Below are positions 16,641 through 24,201 of a stretch of 26,024 nt of DNA, in pieces. The first letter of the stretch is position 1; every line of letters starts with the position of its first letter. The notes beneath the pieces are model-generated. The model ran no database searches. It saw nothing but the letters and a program-made list of their open reading frames with translations, and was not told the origin of the DNA. The translations under genes were made by a program, and so were the position numbers. This DNA is from SZUA-592 sp041556555 (lineage in GTDB: Bacteria > Pseudomonadota > Gammaproteobacteria > Eutrophobiales > Eutrophobiaceae): contig JBFFIE010000027.1 in NCBI GenBank assembly GCA_041556555.1, positions 1-26,024 on the forward strand, read 5' to 3'.

Positions 16641-17315
16641 CTAGTCCCTAATATCCTCAACAATGCGCCCATCAACAAGACGTAAACGGCGTCTTGCCCG
16701 TTTGCCGATATCTACATCATGCGTTACGACAATTAATGTCACGCCTTCCTTGTTCAGACCTTCAAGCAAGTCTATGACCTGACGACCTGTTGCCTGATCC
16801 AGGTTACCTGTAGGTTCATCCGCAAGAATAACTGTTGGATGCATAATCATAGCCCGGCAAATTGCAACACGTTGTCGTTCACCGCCTGACAGTTGATCGG
16901 GCTTGTGATGAGTTCTCTCTGCAAGCCCGAATGATTCCATCACTGCTTCTACCCTCTCACGCCTTTCCTGTGGAGGTATACCCGAGAGTATTAGAGGAAT
17001 CCCGACATTTTCTGCCGCGGTCAAACGGTGAATGAGATGGAAAAACTGGAATACAAAACCGATGTTTTCCCGCCTGATTTTTGCCAATTCTTCATCATGC
17101 AAACCGATAACATTTTTCTGATTAAGAACATAGCTGCCTTTACTGGGCCTATCCAGCAAGGCAATTATATTCAACAGGGTAGATTTACCGGAACCGGAGG
17201 GCCCCATGATGGACATATAATCACCCTGGCCAATCTCGAGATTAATATCCGAGAGAGCATGAACTGTCGTGTCTCCAAGCAGGAAATCCCGGCTTATCCC
17301 GTTTAACAGGATCAT
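16641..17315 (-). CDS. ABC transporter ATP-binding protein (MacB/LolD type)
   Basis: A 224-residue nucleotide-binding subunit that powers the two permeases. Walker A GPSGSGKST, Q-loop FVFQFFHLI, signature LSGGERQRVAICRA, Walker B with switch region VILADEPTGNLD and H-loop VVTHD are all intact. Length and the TGNLD extension place it with LolD/MacB/FtsE exporters and mechanotransmission transporters. Its start overlaps the stop of the adaptor gene by 4 bp, a sign of translational coupling. Confidence 0.95.
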   Translation of the reverse strand: MILLNGISRDFLLGDTTVHALSDINLEIGQGDYMSIMGPSGSGKSTLLNIIALLDRPSKGSYVLNQKNVIGLHDEELAKIRRENIGFVFQFFHLIHRLTAAENVGIPLILSGIPPQERRERVEAVMESFGLAERTHHKPDQLSGGERQRVAICRAMIMHPTVILADEPTGNLDQATGRQVIDLLEGLNKEGVTLIVVTHDVDIGKRARRRLRLVDGRIVEDIRD

Positions 17316-18481
17316 AGAAGAGGTGAATTTTCTTCATTCATTTCCGGTATGACCTTAATACCGGGTATGACATCTTCTCTTCCGACAGAAAGCACGATTT
17401 TATCACCCGCTTGAAGACCTGATTTAATCTCCGTGTAATTCCAGTTGGCAATCCCGGGTTCAAACTTGCGCTCAGAGATTCTAGTTGTTTCAGGGTTGTA
17501 AAGATAAACGCGGTAACCTTCAAGCACCGCTTCGGTCGGGATCCTCAAAACATCAGTTCTGACATCAAGATATATTTCAATGTCTGCACTGTATCCCGGC
17601 AATAATCCCTCAAGATCCTCAGGATCTACAATAACAACTTCAACTTCTACTGTTCTTGCCTGTTTTTCGGTATCCAGTACATAGGGAGCTATTCGACGCA
17701 CTTTTCCATTACATCTGCGCTCTGGAAATGCATCCAGATGAACACAGGCATTCATGCCCAGTGCTATCGGTGGAGCATCAACTTCATCGATCGGTGCACT
17801 GATATACATACAACTTGTGTCGATGAGATCAATTGTCGGTAATGTCGGGATACCAAGGGGAGATGGAGTTGCAAATTCACCAATTTCTGCATTGACTTCC
17901 GCAATGATGCCCTTGAATGGTGCCCTTATAATAGTCCTTTCCAGCGCGGCGCGTGTCACCTCTATCTGGGCATCACTGACATTAATCTGGGCCTTTGCTC
18001 CTTCGCAAGCTGCACTGGTCGCCTCAAATTCAGTTTGCGCCTTGTCAACCAGTTCTTCGGATATCATATTATCTTTAGACAGGCGTTTAACCCTTTTAAG
18101 TTCACGCTTGGCCCCGGATGCAATGCGACAGAGTTCTTCCACACGGGCCTTTGCGCTAAGCTTTTCTGCCTCGGCAAGTTTTAATTTAGCCTTGAGATCA
18201 TCGTTCCAGAGCTCAAGCAGCTTTTGACCTTCATCCACACTGTCTCCTTCTTTCACTAGTAGATTTGAGACTTCGCCCCCGACACCCGGGGCAACCATCG
18301 AGCGACGGCATGCTTTTACTGTTCCTACCCTGGTGTTTGCAACGGTTTTTTCAACCTTGCCTTTTGAAACAGTATAAAGAGCAACCGTAACCGGCTTGGG
18401 ACGGGTAAAATACCAGATGGATAAAAACAGGATAAGTAAAACTATAATGCCCCAGAAAAGCCGTTTTGTTATTTTATTCAT
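17312..18481 (-). CDS. Periplasmic adaptor (HlyD/MacA-like membrane fusion protein)
   Basis: A 389-residue protein with an N-terminal membrane anchor (about residues 8-25, FWGIIVLLILFLSIWYF) and the rest in the periplasm. It shows the half-lipoyl motif (VAPGVGGEVSNLLVKEGDSV), an Ala/Lys/Glu-rich alpha-helical hairpin (about 95-165), the second lipoyl half (IIRAPFKGIIAEVNAEIGEF) and beta-barrel domains. It would link the ABC permeases to an outer-membrane channel; no TolC-like gene is in the window, so a genomic TolC is presumed. It heads the operon, and its promoter shares the 120-bp gap with the CBS gene and an FNR-like box. It has only a weak Shine-Dalgarno. Confidence 0.92.
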   Translation of the reverse strand: MNKITKRLFWGIIVLLILFLSIWYFTRPKPVTVALYTVSKGKVEKTVANTRVGTVKACRRSMVAPGVGGEVSNLLVKEGDSVDEGQKLLELWNDDLKAKLKLAEAEKLSAKARVEELCRIASGAKRELKRVKRLSKDNMISEELVDKAQTEFEATSAACEGAKAQINVSDAQIEVTRAALERTIIRAPFKGIIAEVNAEIGEFATPSPLGIPTLPTIDLIDTSCMYISAPIDEVDAPPIALGMNACVHLDAFPERRCNGKVRRIAPYVLDTEKQARTVEVEVVIVDPEDLEGLLPGYSADIEIYLDVRTDVLRIPTEAVLEGYRVYLYNPETTRISERKFEPGIANWNYTEIKSGLQAGDKIVLSVGREDVIPGIKVIPEMNEENSPLL

Positions 18482-18517
18482 AGGCTTAATTATAATGTTT
18501 TATAAAAACGAAAATAA

Positions 18518-18531
18518 CTGATCTGCATCAA
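18518..18531. promoter_or_regulatory. FNR/Anr-type box (9/10) between adaptor operon and CBS gene
   Basis: CTGATCTGCATCAA differs from the FNR consensus at the first base only. TATAAA at 18554-18559 is centred 32 bp downstream, giving a predicted start near 18566 and box position of -41.5 to -42 for the CBS gene. Toward the exporter operon, TATAAT near 18495-18490 is at a similar distance but would leave almost no leader before the adaptor ATG, so control in that direction is doubtful. Confidence 0.72.
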
Positions 18532-18601
18532 TAAAATTGTATGCCAGGTCATGTATAAAGGTTATATTATTATATTCAACTACTTATAAAATGGAAAGAT
18601 T

Positions 18602-19054
18602 GTGAATATCGGAAAATACTGTACTCGAAATGTCATCACGGCAACTACCGATATGGGTATCGTTGAAGCTTCGAAATTGATGCGTAAATACCATGTTGGA
18701 TCACTGGTAGTTGTTTCCCAAAAAAGCGATGGTTCAATACCCATTGGAATTGTCACTGACAGGGATATTATGATCGAAGTTATCGCAGAAGAAGTGCCCA
18801 TAGACTCGGTCACCATCAAAGACATAATGACACGTTCCCCCGTAGTGCTAAGAGAAGACGATGGTTTTTTTGAAAGCATTAATCTTATGCGTGAGAAGGG
18901 AATTCGTCGCCTCCCTGTTACTGATTCATTAGGAAAGTTGACGGGTATACTGGCTACAGATGACCTCTTGAGGTTCATCTATGAAGAATTAGGCAACCTG
19001 GTCTCCCTTGTTTACAAGGAGCAGATGAAGGAATACAAGAACCGCTCAGACTGA
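18602..19054 (+). CDS. Twin CBS-domain protein
   Basis: A 150-residue stand-alone pair of CBS domains (about residues 5-62 and 72-130). Recognisable motifs are HVGSLVVVSQKSDGSIPIGI, VTDRDIM and RRLPVTDSLGKLTGILATDD. Such Bateman modules bind adenine nucleotides (AMP, ATP, NAD or SAM) and regulate partner proteins; the partner is unknown. The start is GTG at 18602 with GGAAAG about 6 nt before it; the nearby ATG at 18591 is out of frame and reads into a stop. An FNR-like box with a matched -10 precedes it. It ends 64 bp from the convergent DUF3775 gene. Confidence 0.9.
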   Translation: MNIGKYCTRNVITATTDMGIVEASKLMRKYHVGSLVVVSQKSDGSIPIGIVTDRDIMIEVIAEEVPIDSVTIKDIMTRSPVVLREDDGFFESINLMREKGIRRLPVTDSLGKLTGILATDDLLRFIYEELGNLVSLVYKEQMKEYKNRSD

Positions 19055-19118
19055 AAAATATTTTATCTCGGTAATAGATTGCAATATAAAAATCAGCAGG
19101 TTATTTTATACCAGATCA

Positions 19119-19508
19119 CTATTCTTCATCACAGCTGATTCCAAAAATTTCGAGACCTTCCATCATGAAATCAGCAATCTGGGGATGAGCCATCAGGTAT
19201 TGTGGTGTGCTTCTGGAAGCATTTTCGGAGGCATATGAGACTGCCTCATGCCACTCATCCAGTGAATAATCACCGCGGCCTAACCACATAAGCGCTACCA
19301 GTTGATGTTGTTGATCAGGTTCCAAATCTCTCACCATGGCCCTGAATTCACGAAATGTTGAATCGTCCATGTGGGATGCCAGGGTTTGCTGGGCCCAGTC
19401 TCCACTTGGGTTGACCGGATTTTCAGGGATAACAACTTCTTCCTGGGCATGAAATTCCCTGGCAAGGATAATAAGGCGACAGATTATATCGCGACTTATG
19501 TCAAGCAT
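19119..19508 (-). CDS. DUF3775 family protein
   Basis: A 129-residue acidic protein of the DUF3775 family, whose function is unknown. The signature runs through the chain: IICRLIILAREFHAQEEVV, a central LVALMWLGRGDYSLDEW, and the C-terminal YLMAHPQIADFMMEGLEIFG. No membrane segment or signal peptide. It is divergent from archease, and the 139-bp gap contains a perfect FNR box and two copies of a 13-bp palindrome-like element. A TATATT element (19553-19548 on this strand) is 34 bp from the box centre, so it may be regulated jointly with the RNA-repair genes. Confidence 0.8.
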   Translation of the reverse strand: MLDISRDIICRLIILAREFHAQEEVVIPENPVNPSGDWAQQTLASHMDDSTFREFRAMVRDLEPDQQHQLVALMWLGRGDYSLDEWHEAVSYASENASRSTPQYLMAHPQIADFMMEGLEIFGISCDEE

Positions 19509-19550
19509 TTCATTTCTACTTCTTTTTTTTCATATGACCTATAAAGAATA

Positions 19551-19563
19551 TATTTAGCAAATA
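19551..19563. repeat. 13-bp palindrome-like repeat, copy 1
   Basis: TATTTAGCAAATA, with perfect 5-bp arms TATTT/AAATA around AGC. It is identical to copy 2 at 19622-19634. This copy overlaps the predicted -10 (19548-19553) of the DUF3775 promoter, a position suited to a repressor operator. It was identified by eye; no known regulator is assigned. Confidence 0.6.
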
Positions 19564-19577
19564 AAATAGTAACTGTG

Positions 19578-19591
19578 TTGATCTGGATCAA
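19578..19591. promoter_or_regulatory. Perfect FNR/Anr box upstream of archease-rtcB
   Basis: TTGATCTGGATCAA is a 10/10 match to TTGAT-N4-ATCAA. The centre is 19584.5; GATACC (19613-19618) is a weak -10 at the class II distance, predicting transcription from about 19626, 22 nt before the archease ATG. It sits between divergent DUF3775 and archease genes and may serve both. Confidence 0.82.
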
Positions 19592-19621
19592 CTAAATATG
19601 AAGCATCCTATTGATACCCTG

Positions 19622-19634
19622 TATTTAGCAAATA
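19622..19634. repeat. 13-bp palindrome-like repeat, copy 2
   Basis: Exact second copy of TATTTAGCAAATA, 71 bp from copy 1. It covers the transcript start predicted for archease-rtcB (about 19626). The two copies flank the FNR box, so a second regulator may override it. Confidence 0.6.
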
Positions 19635-19647
19635 TCCTTGTATAACC

Positions 19648-20079
19648 ATGAATTACAGAAAAGAGTGCTATTGGGAGCATTTTTCCCACGAAGCTGATAT
19701 TGGGATAAGGGGTTATGGCAACACTATTGAGATGGCTTTTAGCCTGGCAGCCACTGCCATGATGGCGGCGATATGTGACGTGAGTAAAGTTAAGCCCATG
19801 ATTCGTCAGGATATATATTGTGAAGCACCCGATCATGAGCTGTTACTGGTCGATTGGTTAAACGAATTGGTATATGCAATCGCTGTGAGACATATGCTAT
19901 TTAGCCAATTTGACGTGAATATAGAAAATTCTTCTTTAAAAGCAACTGCATGGGGAGAACCAATTGACATATCAAGGCACCAACCTGCAGTGGAAGTAAA
20001 AGGTGCGACCTATACTGAACTTAAGGTGAAAAAGGAAAGTAATGGAAAATGGATGGCTCAATGTGTCATTGATGTCTAG
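19648..20079 (+). CDS. Archease, RtcB activator
   Basis: A 143-residue archease (PF01951), which speeds guanylylation and turnover of the RNA ligase RtcB. Family motifs are EHFSHEADIGIRGYG near the N-terminus (metal-binding Asp in HEADIG), the central LLLVDWLNELVY, and the C-terminal HQPAVEVKGATYTELKV. The gene lies 27 bp before rtcB on the same strand, the common pairing. It has no visible Shine-Dalgarno before the ATG. Transcription is predicted from an FNR-type promoter just upstream. Confidence 0.95.
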   Translation: MNYRKECYWEHFSHEADIGIRGYGNTIEMAFSLAATAMMAAICDVSKVKPMIRQDIYCEAPDHELLLVDWLNELVYAIAVRHMLFSQFDVNIENSSLKATAWGEPIDISRHQPAVEVKGATYTELKVKKESNGKWMAQCVIDV

Positions 20080-20106
20080 AAATGTTAAATATAACGGGAT
20101 GCTTCC

Positions 20107-21537
20107 ATGGATAATAAGCAACTGACTCAATTGACTGAATATTCTTGGAAAATCGAACCATATGGTGAGATGCGTGTCCCTGCAATTATCTATGCAGATA
20201 CCGATTTGATTGATCAGATGGACGATAAGGTCTCTGAACAAATTATCAATGTTGCCAAATTACCTGGAATTGTTTCGGCGGCGTACGCCATGCCGGATGC
20301 CCACTGGGGATATGGATTTCCTATCGGTGGAGTAGCTGCATTCGACCCGGATAACGGCGGCATAGTATCCGCCGGTGGCGTAGGGTTTGATATATCCTGT
20401 GGGGTCAGAAACCTGCTGACAGGATTAACGCTACAGGACATAGAACCAGTAAAAAAGAAACTTGCCGATTCCCTTTTTCGTGATATACCCGCTGGAGTAG
20501 GCAGCACAGGTCATATTCATCTGAACAAGAAAGAAATGGATTCCATGCTTGAAGGTGGTGCGCAATGGGCCGTCGAATCAGGCTATGGTATACCGGCTGA
20601 TCTTGAGCGCATCGAGGAACATGGACGAATGAGTGGTGCAGTACCTTCTGAGGTTTCAGATCATGCAAAGAAAAGACAACGCGATGAAATGGGCACCCTT
20701 GGTTCTGGCAATCATTATCTGGAAGTCCAGGAAGTAGTTGAAGTCTACGATAATAAGACTTCAAAGGTATTCAACATTACTGAAGGTGATATAGTAATCA
20801 GCATTCATTGTGGTTCCCGCGGTCTTGGCCATCAAATTGGAACTGAATTTTTGAAGCGAATGGTAATTACTGCTTCTCAACATGGGATCATCTTGCCTGA
20901 TCGTGAGCTGGCATGTGCTCCCCTCTTATCCGCAGTCGGTAAAACTTATCTGGGCGCCATGCGTGCAGCTATAAATTGCGCACTGGCAAACCGTCAGATA
21001 ATTACACATCTTGTCCGTAAAGTATTTAAGCATTTTTTCCCTGAAATACACTTAAATCTCCTTTTCGATGTTTCTCATAATACTTGTAAACTCGAGAAAC
21101 ATATCGTTAACGGCGAAGAAAAACAACTCTACATTCACAGGAAAGGTGCAACTCGTGCTTTCAGTCCCGGACATGAAGAACTGCCCGCTGTATTCAAACA
21201 ATCAGGTCAGCCAGTCCTGATTGGCGGATCCATGGGCACATCTTCTTACATCCTTGCAGGAAATACTGGTAATGATGTGCTGTCATTTTCATCTGCATGT
21301 CATGGTGCTGGCCGTAGTATGAGCAGACGTAAAGCATTTAAAACATGGCACGGAAGACAGGTAACTGATGAACTTGCAGATCGTGGAATTATTATCAGAA
21401 GCCCTACTTCAAGAGGAGTTGCAGAAGAAGCACCTGGTGCTTACAAGGATGTCCAAGCAGTGGTCAATGCTGCTCATTCCGCTGGTCTGGCAAGAAAAGT
21501 GGCAAAGCTTCAACCAGTTCTTTGTATTAAAGGGTGA
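20107..21537 (+). CDS. rtcB: RNA-splicing/repair ligase RtcB
   Basis: A GTP- and Mn-dependent ligase that joins 2',3'-cyclic phosphate or 3'-phosphate RNA ends to 5'-OH ends, repairing nuclease-cut RNA. The 476-residue protein has every active-site residue at positions close to those of the Pyrococcus enzyme. D95 and C98 are in GVGFDISCG, H203 in SGNHY, H234 in SIHCGSRG and H324 in DVSHNTCK, and the guanylylated H399 is in SACHGAGR. HRKGATRAFSPGH and GGSMGTSSY contribute the GTP site. It is co-transcribed with archease. No RtcA cyclase or sigma-54 activator RtcR is present nearby, unlike in E. coli. The protein ends with the usual VLCIKG-type C-terminus, so it is complete. Confidence 0.97.
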   Translation: MDNKQLTQLTEYSWKIEPYGEMRVPAIIYADTDLIDQMDDKVSEQIINVAKLPGIVSAAYAMPDAHWGYGFPIGGVAAFDPDNGGIVSAGGVGFDISCGVRNLLTGLTLQDIEPVKKKLADSLFRDIPAGVGSTGHIHLNKKEMDSMLEGGAQWAVESGYGIPADLERIEEHGRMSGAVPSEVSDHAKKRQRDEMGTLGSGNHYLEVQEVVEVYDNKTSKVFNITEGDIVISIHCGSRGLGHQIGTEFLKRMVITASQHGIILPDRELACAPLLSAVGKTYLGAMRAAINCALANRQIITHLVRKVFKHFFPEIHLNLLFDVSHNTCKLEKHIVNGEEKQLYIHRKGATRAFSPGHEELPAVFKQSGQPVLIGGSMGTSSYILAGNTGNDVLSFSSACHGAGRSMSRRKAFKTWHGRQVTDELADRGIIIRSPTSRGVAEEAPGAYKDVQAVVNAAHSAGLARKVAKLQPVLCIKG

Positions 21538-21657
21538 GGTGGTGCATTTGGGGCTTACGGTGAAGGCCATGTCAAGAATGGCATACTGTGTTTCTGAAGA
21601 TGTAATAAATCTTACATTTGATAGAATATATACGCACTTTAAATGAGACTTTGATAA

Positions 21658-22953
21658 ATGGATATTCTTAAAACAAAGTTAAATGAACTCTGGAATATCA
21701 TCTGTCATTGGGCAGTCAGCCCTCCCTTCTATGCACAGATTGGGGCAATAATTGGTGCCGTCATTATTGCCTGGGTCGTTACTTTAATACTTAAAAACAA
21801 GCTTCCCTTGCTAAGCAAGGAACCATTACAGGAAAATAATTTTTATGGATTTCGCCTGTTTTTTTATCGTATTGGCGATCTGATATTTCCCCTTCTTATC
21901 ATTCTTTTATTGAGTATCGCTTCAGATATCGTCAAGCAGCTTGTTGGCCAAAGCTGGATGATCAGGATTGCACTTAGTCTTGCAGTTATTTTTCTTCTCT
22001 ATACCTTTATATCACGATTCATCGACAATATTACAATTAACCTGATTTGCAAATGGATTGGTATTCCTATTGCCATACTTTATGTGCTCGGCTGGCTGGA
22101 TAATGTCACAGATTATCTCGATACTATTTCAATACATCTTGGCAACATAGACCTTACACTCTACGCCGTTATCCGTACCATCCTCTTTGGTGCCATATTG
22201 TTCTGGCTTGGGCGAATTTCAAATAACATTGGTACCCGTGCCATACGTCAACGCGAGAATCTTGATGCGGGTACGCGTGAAGTACTGGCCAAGTTATTTG
22301 AGATCTCGGTTGTTATAGTATTTTTTATCCTGCTATTGCAGATCATGGGTATCAACCTGACTGCTCTTGCAGTTTTTGGCGGAGCTCTCGGTGTTGGACT
22401 GGGATTCGGACTACAGCAGATTGCCAGCAATTTCATTTCAGGGATTATTATTCTTCTCGATCGATCAATCACCATTGGTGACTATATTGAGATGGATGAT
22501 GGGCGATCAGGCACATTACGTGAGCTAAACATGCGCCATTCAATTCTGGAAACTTTTGACGGCAAGGATGTAATGGTGCCTAATGAGCAGTTTATAACCA
22601 CATCCTATATTAACTGGACACATAAAAATAAAAAACAGAGGTATTCACTGGAGTTCTCGGTTGCATATAAAACTGATCTTGACATGATGTTTCCAATAAT
22701 CCGTGAAACCGTTGCCAGCCATCCCAAAGTGCTCAGTGGACCTGACTTGCCAGTAGAAGAGAGACCAGATGCTGAAATACTGAACTTCGGTGATTCAGGA
22801 ATTAATATTCTTGTAGAATTCTGGATGGAAGGTATTGATGACGGCGTAAATCGTGTGGGCGCTGATCTACTTCATATGATCTGGAAAGAGTTACGGAAAA
22901 ATAATATTGAAATTCCATTCCCGCAACGTGAAGTAAAGATACTTAATAACTAG
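21658..22953 (+). CDS. MscS-family mechanosensitive channel with extra N-terminal membrane helices
   Basis: A 431-residue inner-membrane channel expected to release solutes on osmotic downshock. About six membrane segments are visible (near residues 27-46, 68-90, 100-122, 130-150, 168-190 and 210-232). The pore helix GGALGVGLGFGLQQIASNF follows, then the MscS beta-domain (GDYIEMDDGRSGTLRELNMR, VMVPNEQFITTSYINWTH) and a cytoplasmic C-terminal domain. It is longer than E. coli MscS (286 aa) and closer to medium-sized MscS-like proteins. It lies 120 bp after rtcB on the same strand; no clear terminator separates them. Its 3' end overlaps the convergent diguanylate cyclase gene by 11 bp. Confidence 0.92.
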   Translation: MDILKTKLNELWNIICHWAVSPPFYAQIGAIIGAVIIAWVVTLILKNKLPLLSKEPLQENNFYGFRLFFYRIGDLIFPLLIILLLSIASDIVKQLVGQSWMIRIALSLAVIFLLYTFISRFIDNITINLICKWIGIPIAILYVLGWLDNVTDYLDTISIHLGNIDLTLYAVIRTILFGAILFWLGRISNNIGTRAIRQRENLDAGTREVLAKLFEISVVIVFFILLLQIMGINLTALAVFGGALGVGLGFGLQQIASNFISGIIILLDRSITIGDYIEMDDGRSGTLRELNMRHSILETFDGKDVMVPNEQFITTSYINWTHKNKKQRYSLEFSVAYKTDLDMMFPIIRETVASHPKVLSGPDLPVEERPDAEILNFGDSGINILVEFWMEGIDDGVNRVGADLLHMIWKELRKNNIEIPFPQREVKILNN

Positions 22954-24067
22954 TCGAATCTTCAATATCTTCTTCGCTGGATGTGCAATTTCTTCCATTT
23001 GCCTTTGCTTTGTATAACTCCCTGTCGGCGAGTAGTTGCAACACTTTCGAATTTTTTCCGGATTCTGGAATCAAGGTTGCAATGCCAATACTGACAGTAA
23101 GTCGCGAATCAGGTCTCGGATATTCATGGGGAATATTCATAACTTTCAGATTATAGTGGATCCTTTCAGCTACCTCTAATGCGCCTTCCTTGCTTGTTTC
23201 AGGGAGGATGATAATAAACTCCTCACCTCCATACCTGGCTGCTACATCAGATGGACGAAGTAATGATTTTTGAATTATATTCGCGATTGATCTGAGACAT
23301 TCATCACCTTTGCTATGTCCATAATGATCATTGTAATTCTTGAAATAATCCACATCAAGCATCATTAAAGACAGATGTTTCTTTGAACGTAAATGCCTCT
23401 CCCATTCATTTCTGAACAAATTTTCAAAAGCCCTTCTGTTTGGCAGGTTTGTCAAGGCATCTTTTGTTGCCAATGCTTCAAGCTTGTTATTGGCATCAAT
23501 TAATTTTATTTGCTGTTCAATAATAAAATTATTCTGTTTTCTGAAATTTCTTGCCGTCATTGAAAGTAATAGAGAATAAAAAAAGAAAATGGCTATTAAG
23601 TAATAACTTTTATCAACATATTGAACATAAAGTGAAAAAAGCATGATAGGCGCGCAATAAGCCAGGTAGTATTTCAATATAACCGATATACTCGCACTCG
23701 CACCGGACATCAATGCTATCAGTAGAACCCATAGGGAAATCTGTAGTTCCGGTGGCCAGAGACTTGAATAAAAGAATGTCAGAGAACCCCAAATTAACCC
23801 CGTCATCAGCGTGCCAGCAAAATTCAGATTATCCCAGAGATTAAGATGAGAAGATGTGTCGTTGCTTCTGGTAAAAAATAACAGAATTAACAACCGGTAA
23901 ATTAGCAGAATTGCAAAAAAGGCGAGCCAGATACTGAATAAAACATGGTCCACCTCATTCCATAACATGATGGTGATGAAACTGCCAGCGACGATACCTG
24001 TTAATACAGAAACAGATAAGTGTGAGTATAAAAGTTCCAGGTGTCTGGCTTTTATCTTTTCATTCAT
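22943..24067 (-). CDS. Membrane-bound diguanylate cyclase (GGDEF)
   Basis: Makes the second messenger cyclic di-GMP from two GTP. In the 374-residue protein, residues 15-180 form several hydrophobic helices (a membrane sensor region of unrecognised type), then a short coiled linker (LIDANNKLEALATKDALTNL), then a complete GGDEF domain. That domain has DVDYFKNYNDHYGHSKGDE, the catalytic RYGGEEF, and an intact inhibitory I-site RPSD exactly five residues before GGEEF. It is therefore predicted active and product-inhibited. No EAL domain is present. The start ATG has no clear Shine-Dalgarno, and the 134-bp upstream gap shows no FNR box. Confidence 0.94.
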   Translation of the reverse strand: MNEKIKARHLELLYSHLSVSVLTGIVAGSFITIMLWNEVDHVLFSIWLAFFAILLIYRLLILLFFTRSNDTSSHLNLWDNLNFAGTLMTGLIWGSLTFFYSSLWPPELQISLWVLLIALMSGASASISVILKYYLAYCAPIMLFSLYVQYVDKSYYLIAIFFFYSLLLSMTARNFRKQNNFIIEQQIKLIDANNKLEALATKDALTNLPNRRAFENLFRNEWERHLRSKKHLSLMMLDVDYFKNYNDHYGHSKGDECLRSIANIIQKSLLRPSDVAARYGGEEFIIILPETSKEGALEVAERIHYNLKVMNIPHEYPRPDSRLTVSIGIATLIPESGKNSKVLQLLADRELYKAKANGRNCTSSEEDIEDSTSY

Positions 24068-24201
24068 AAAATTTGATTAAACTAATTCGATCTAATTTTT
24101 AGTTTATTAGGTATGATAATAAAAGTACCGAATTATGGCTGAATTCAAGGCAGTGTCCAGTTTTCATCAGGAAAAAACTAGGTAATAATCAAGCCGTAAA
24201 A

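Noticed and set aside
21368..21646. 92-residue frame overlapping the 3' end of rtcB
   Set aside because: Most of it is an out-of-frame reading of the conserved RtcB C-terminus; the last part has no motif and no ribosome site of its own.
24068..24090. TTGATTAAACTAAT upstream of the diguanylate cyclase gene as an FNR box
   Set aside because: Only the first half matches; the second half CTAAT is far from ATCAA.
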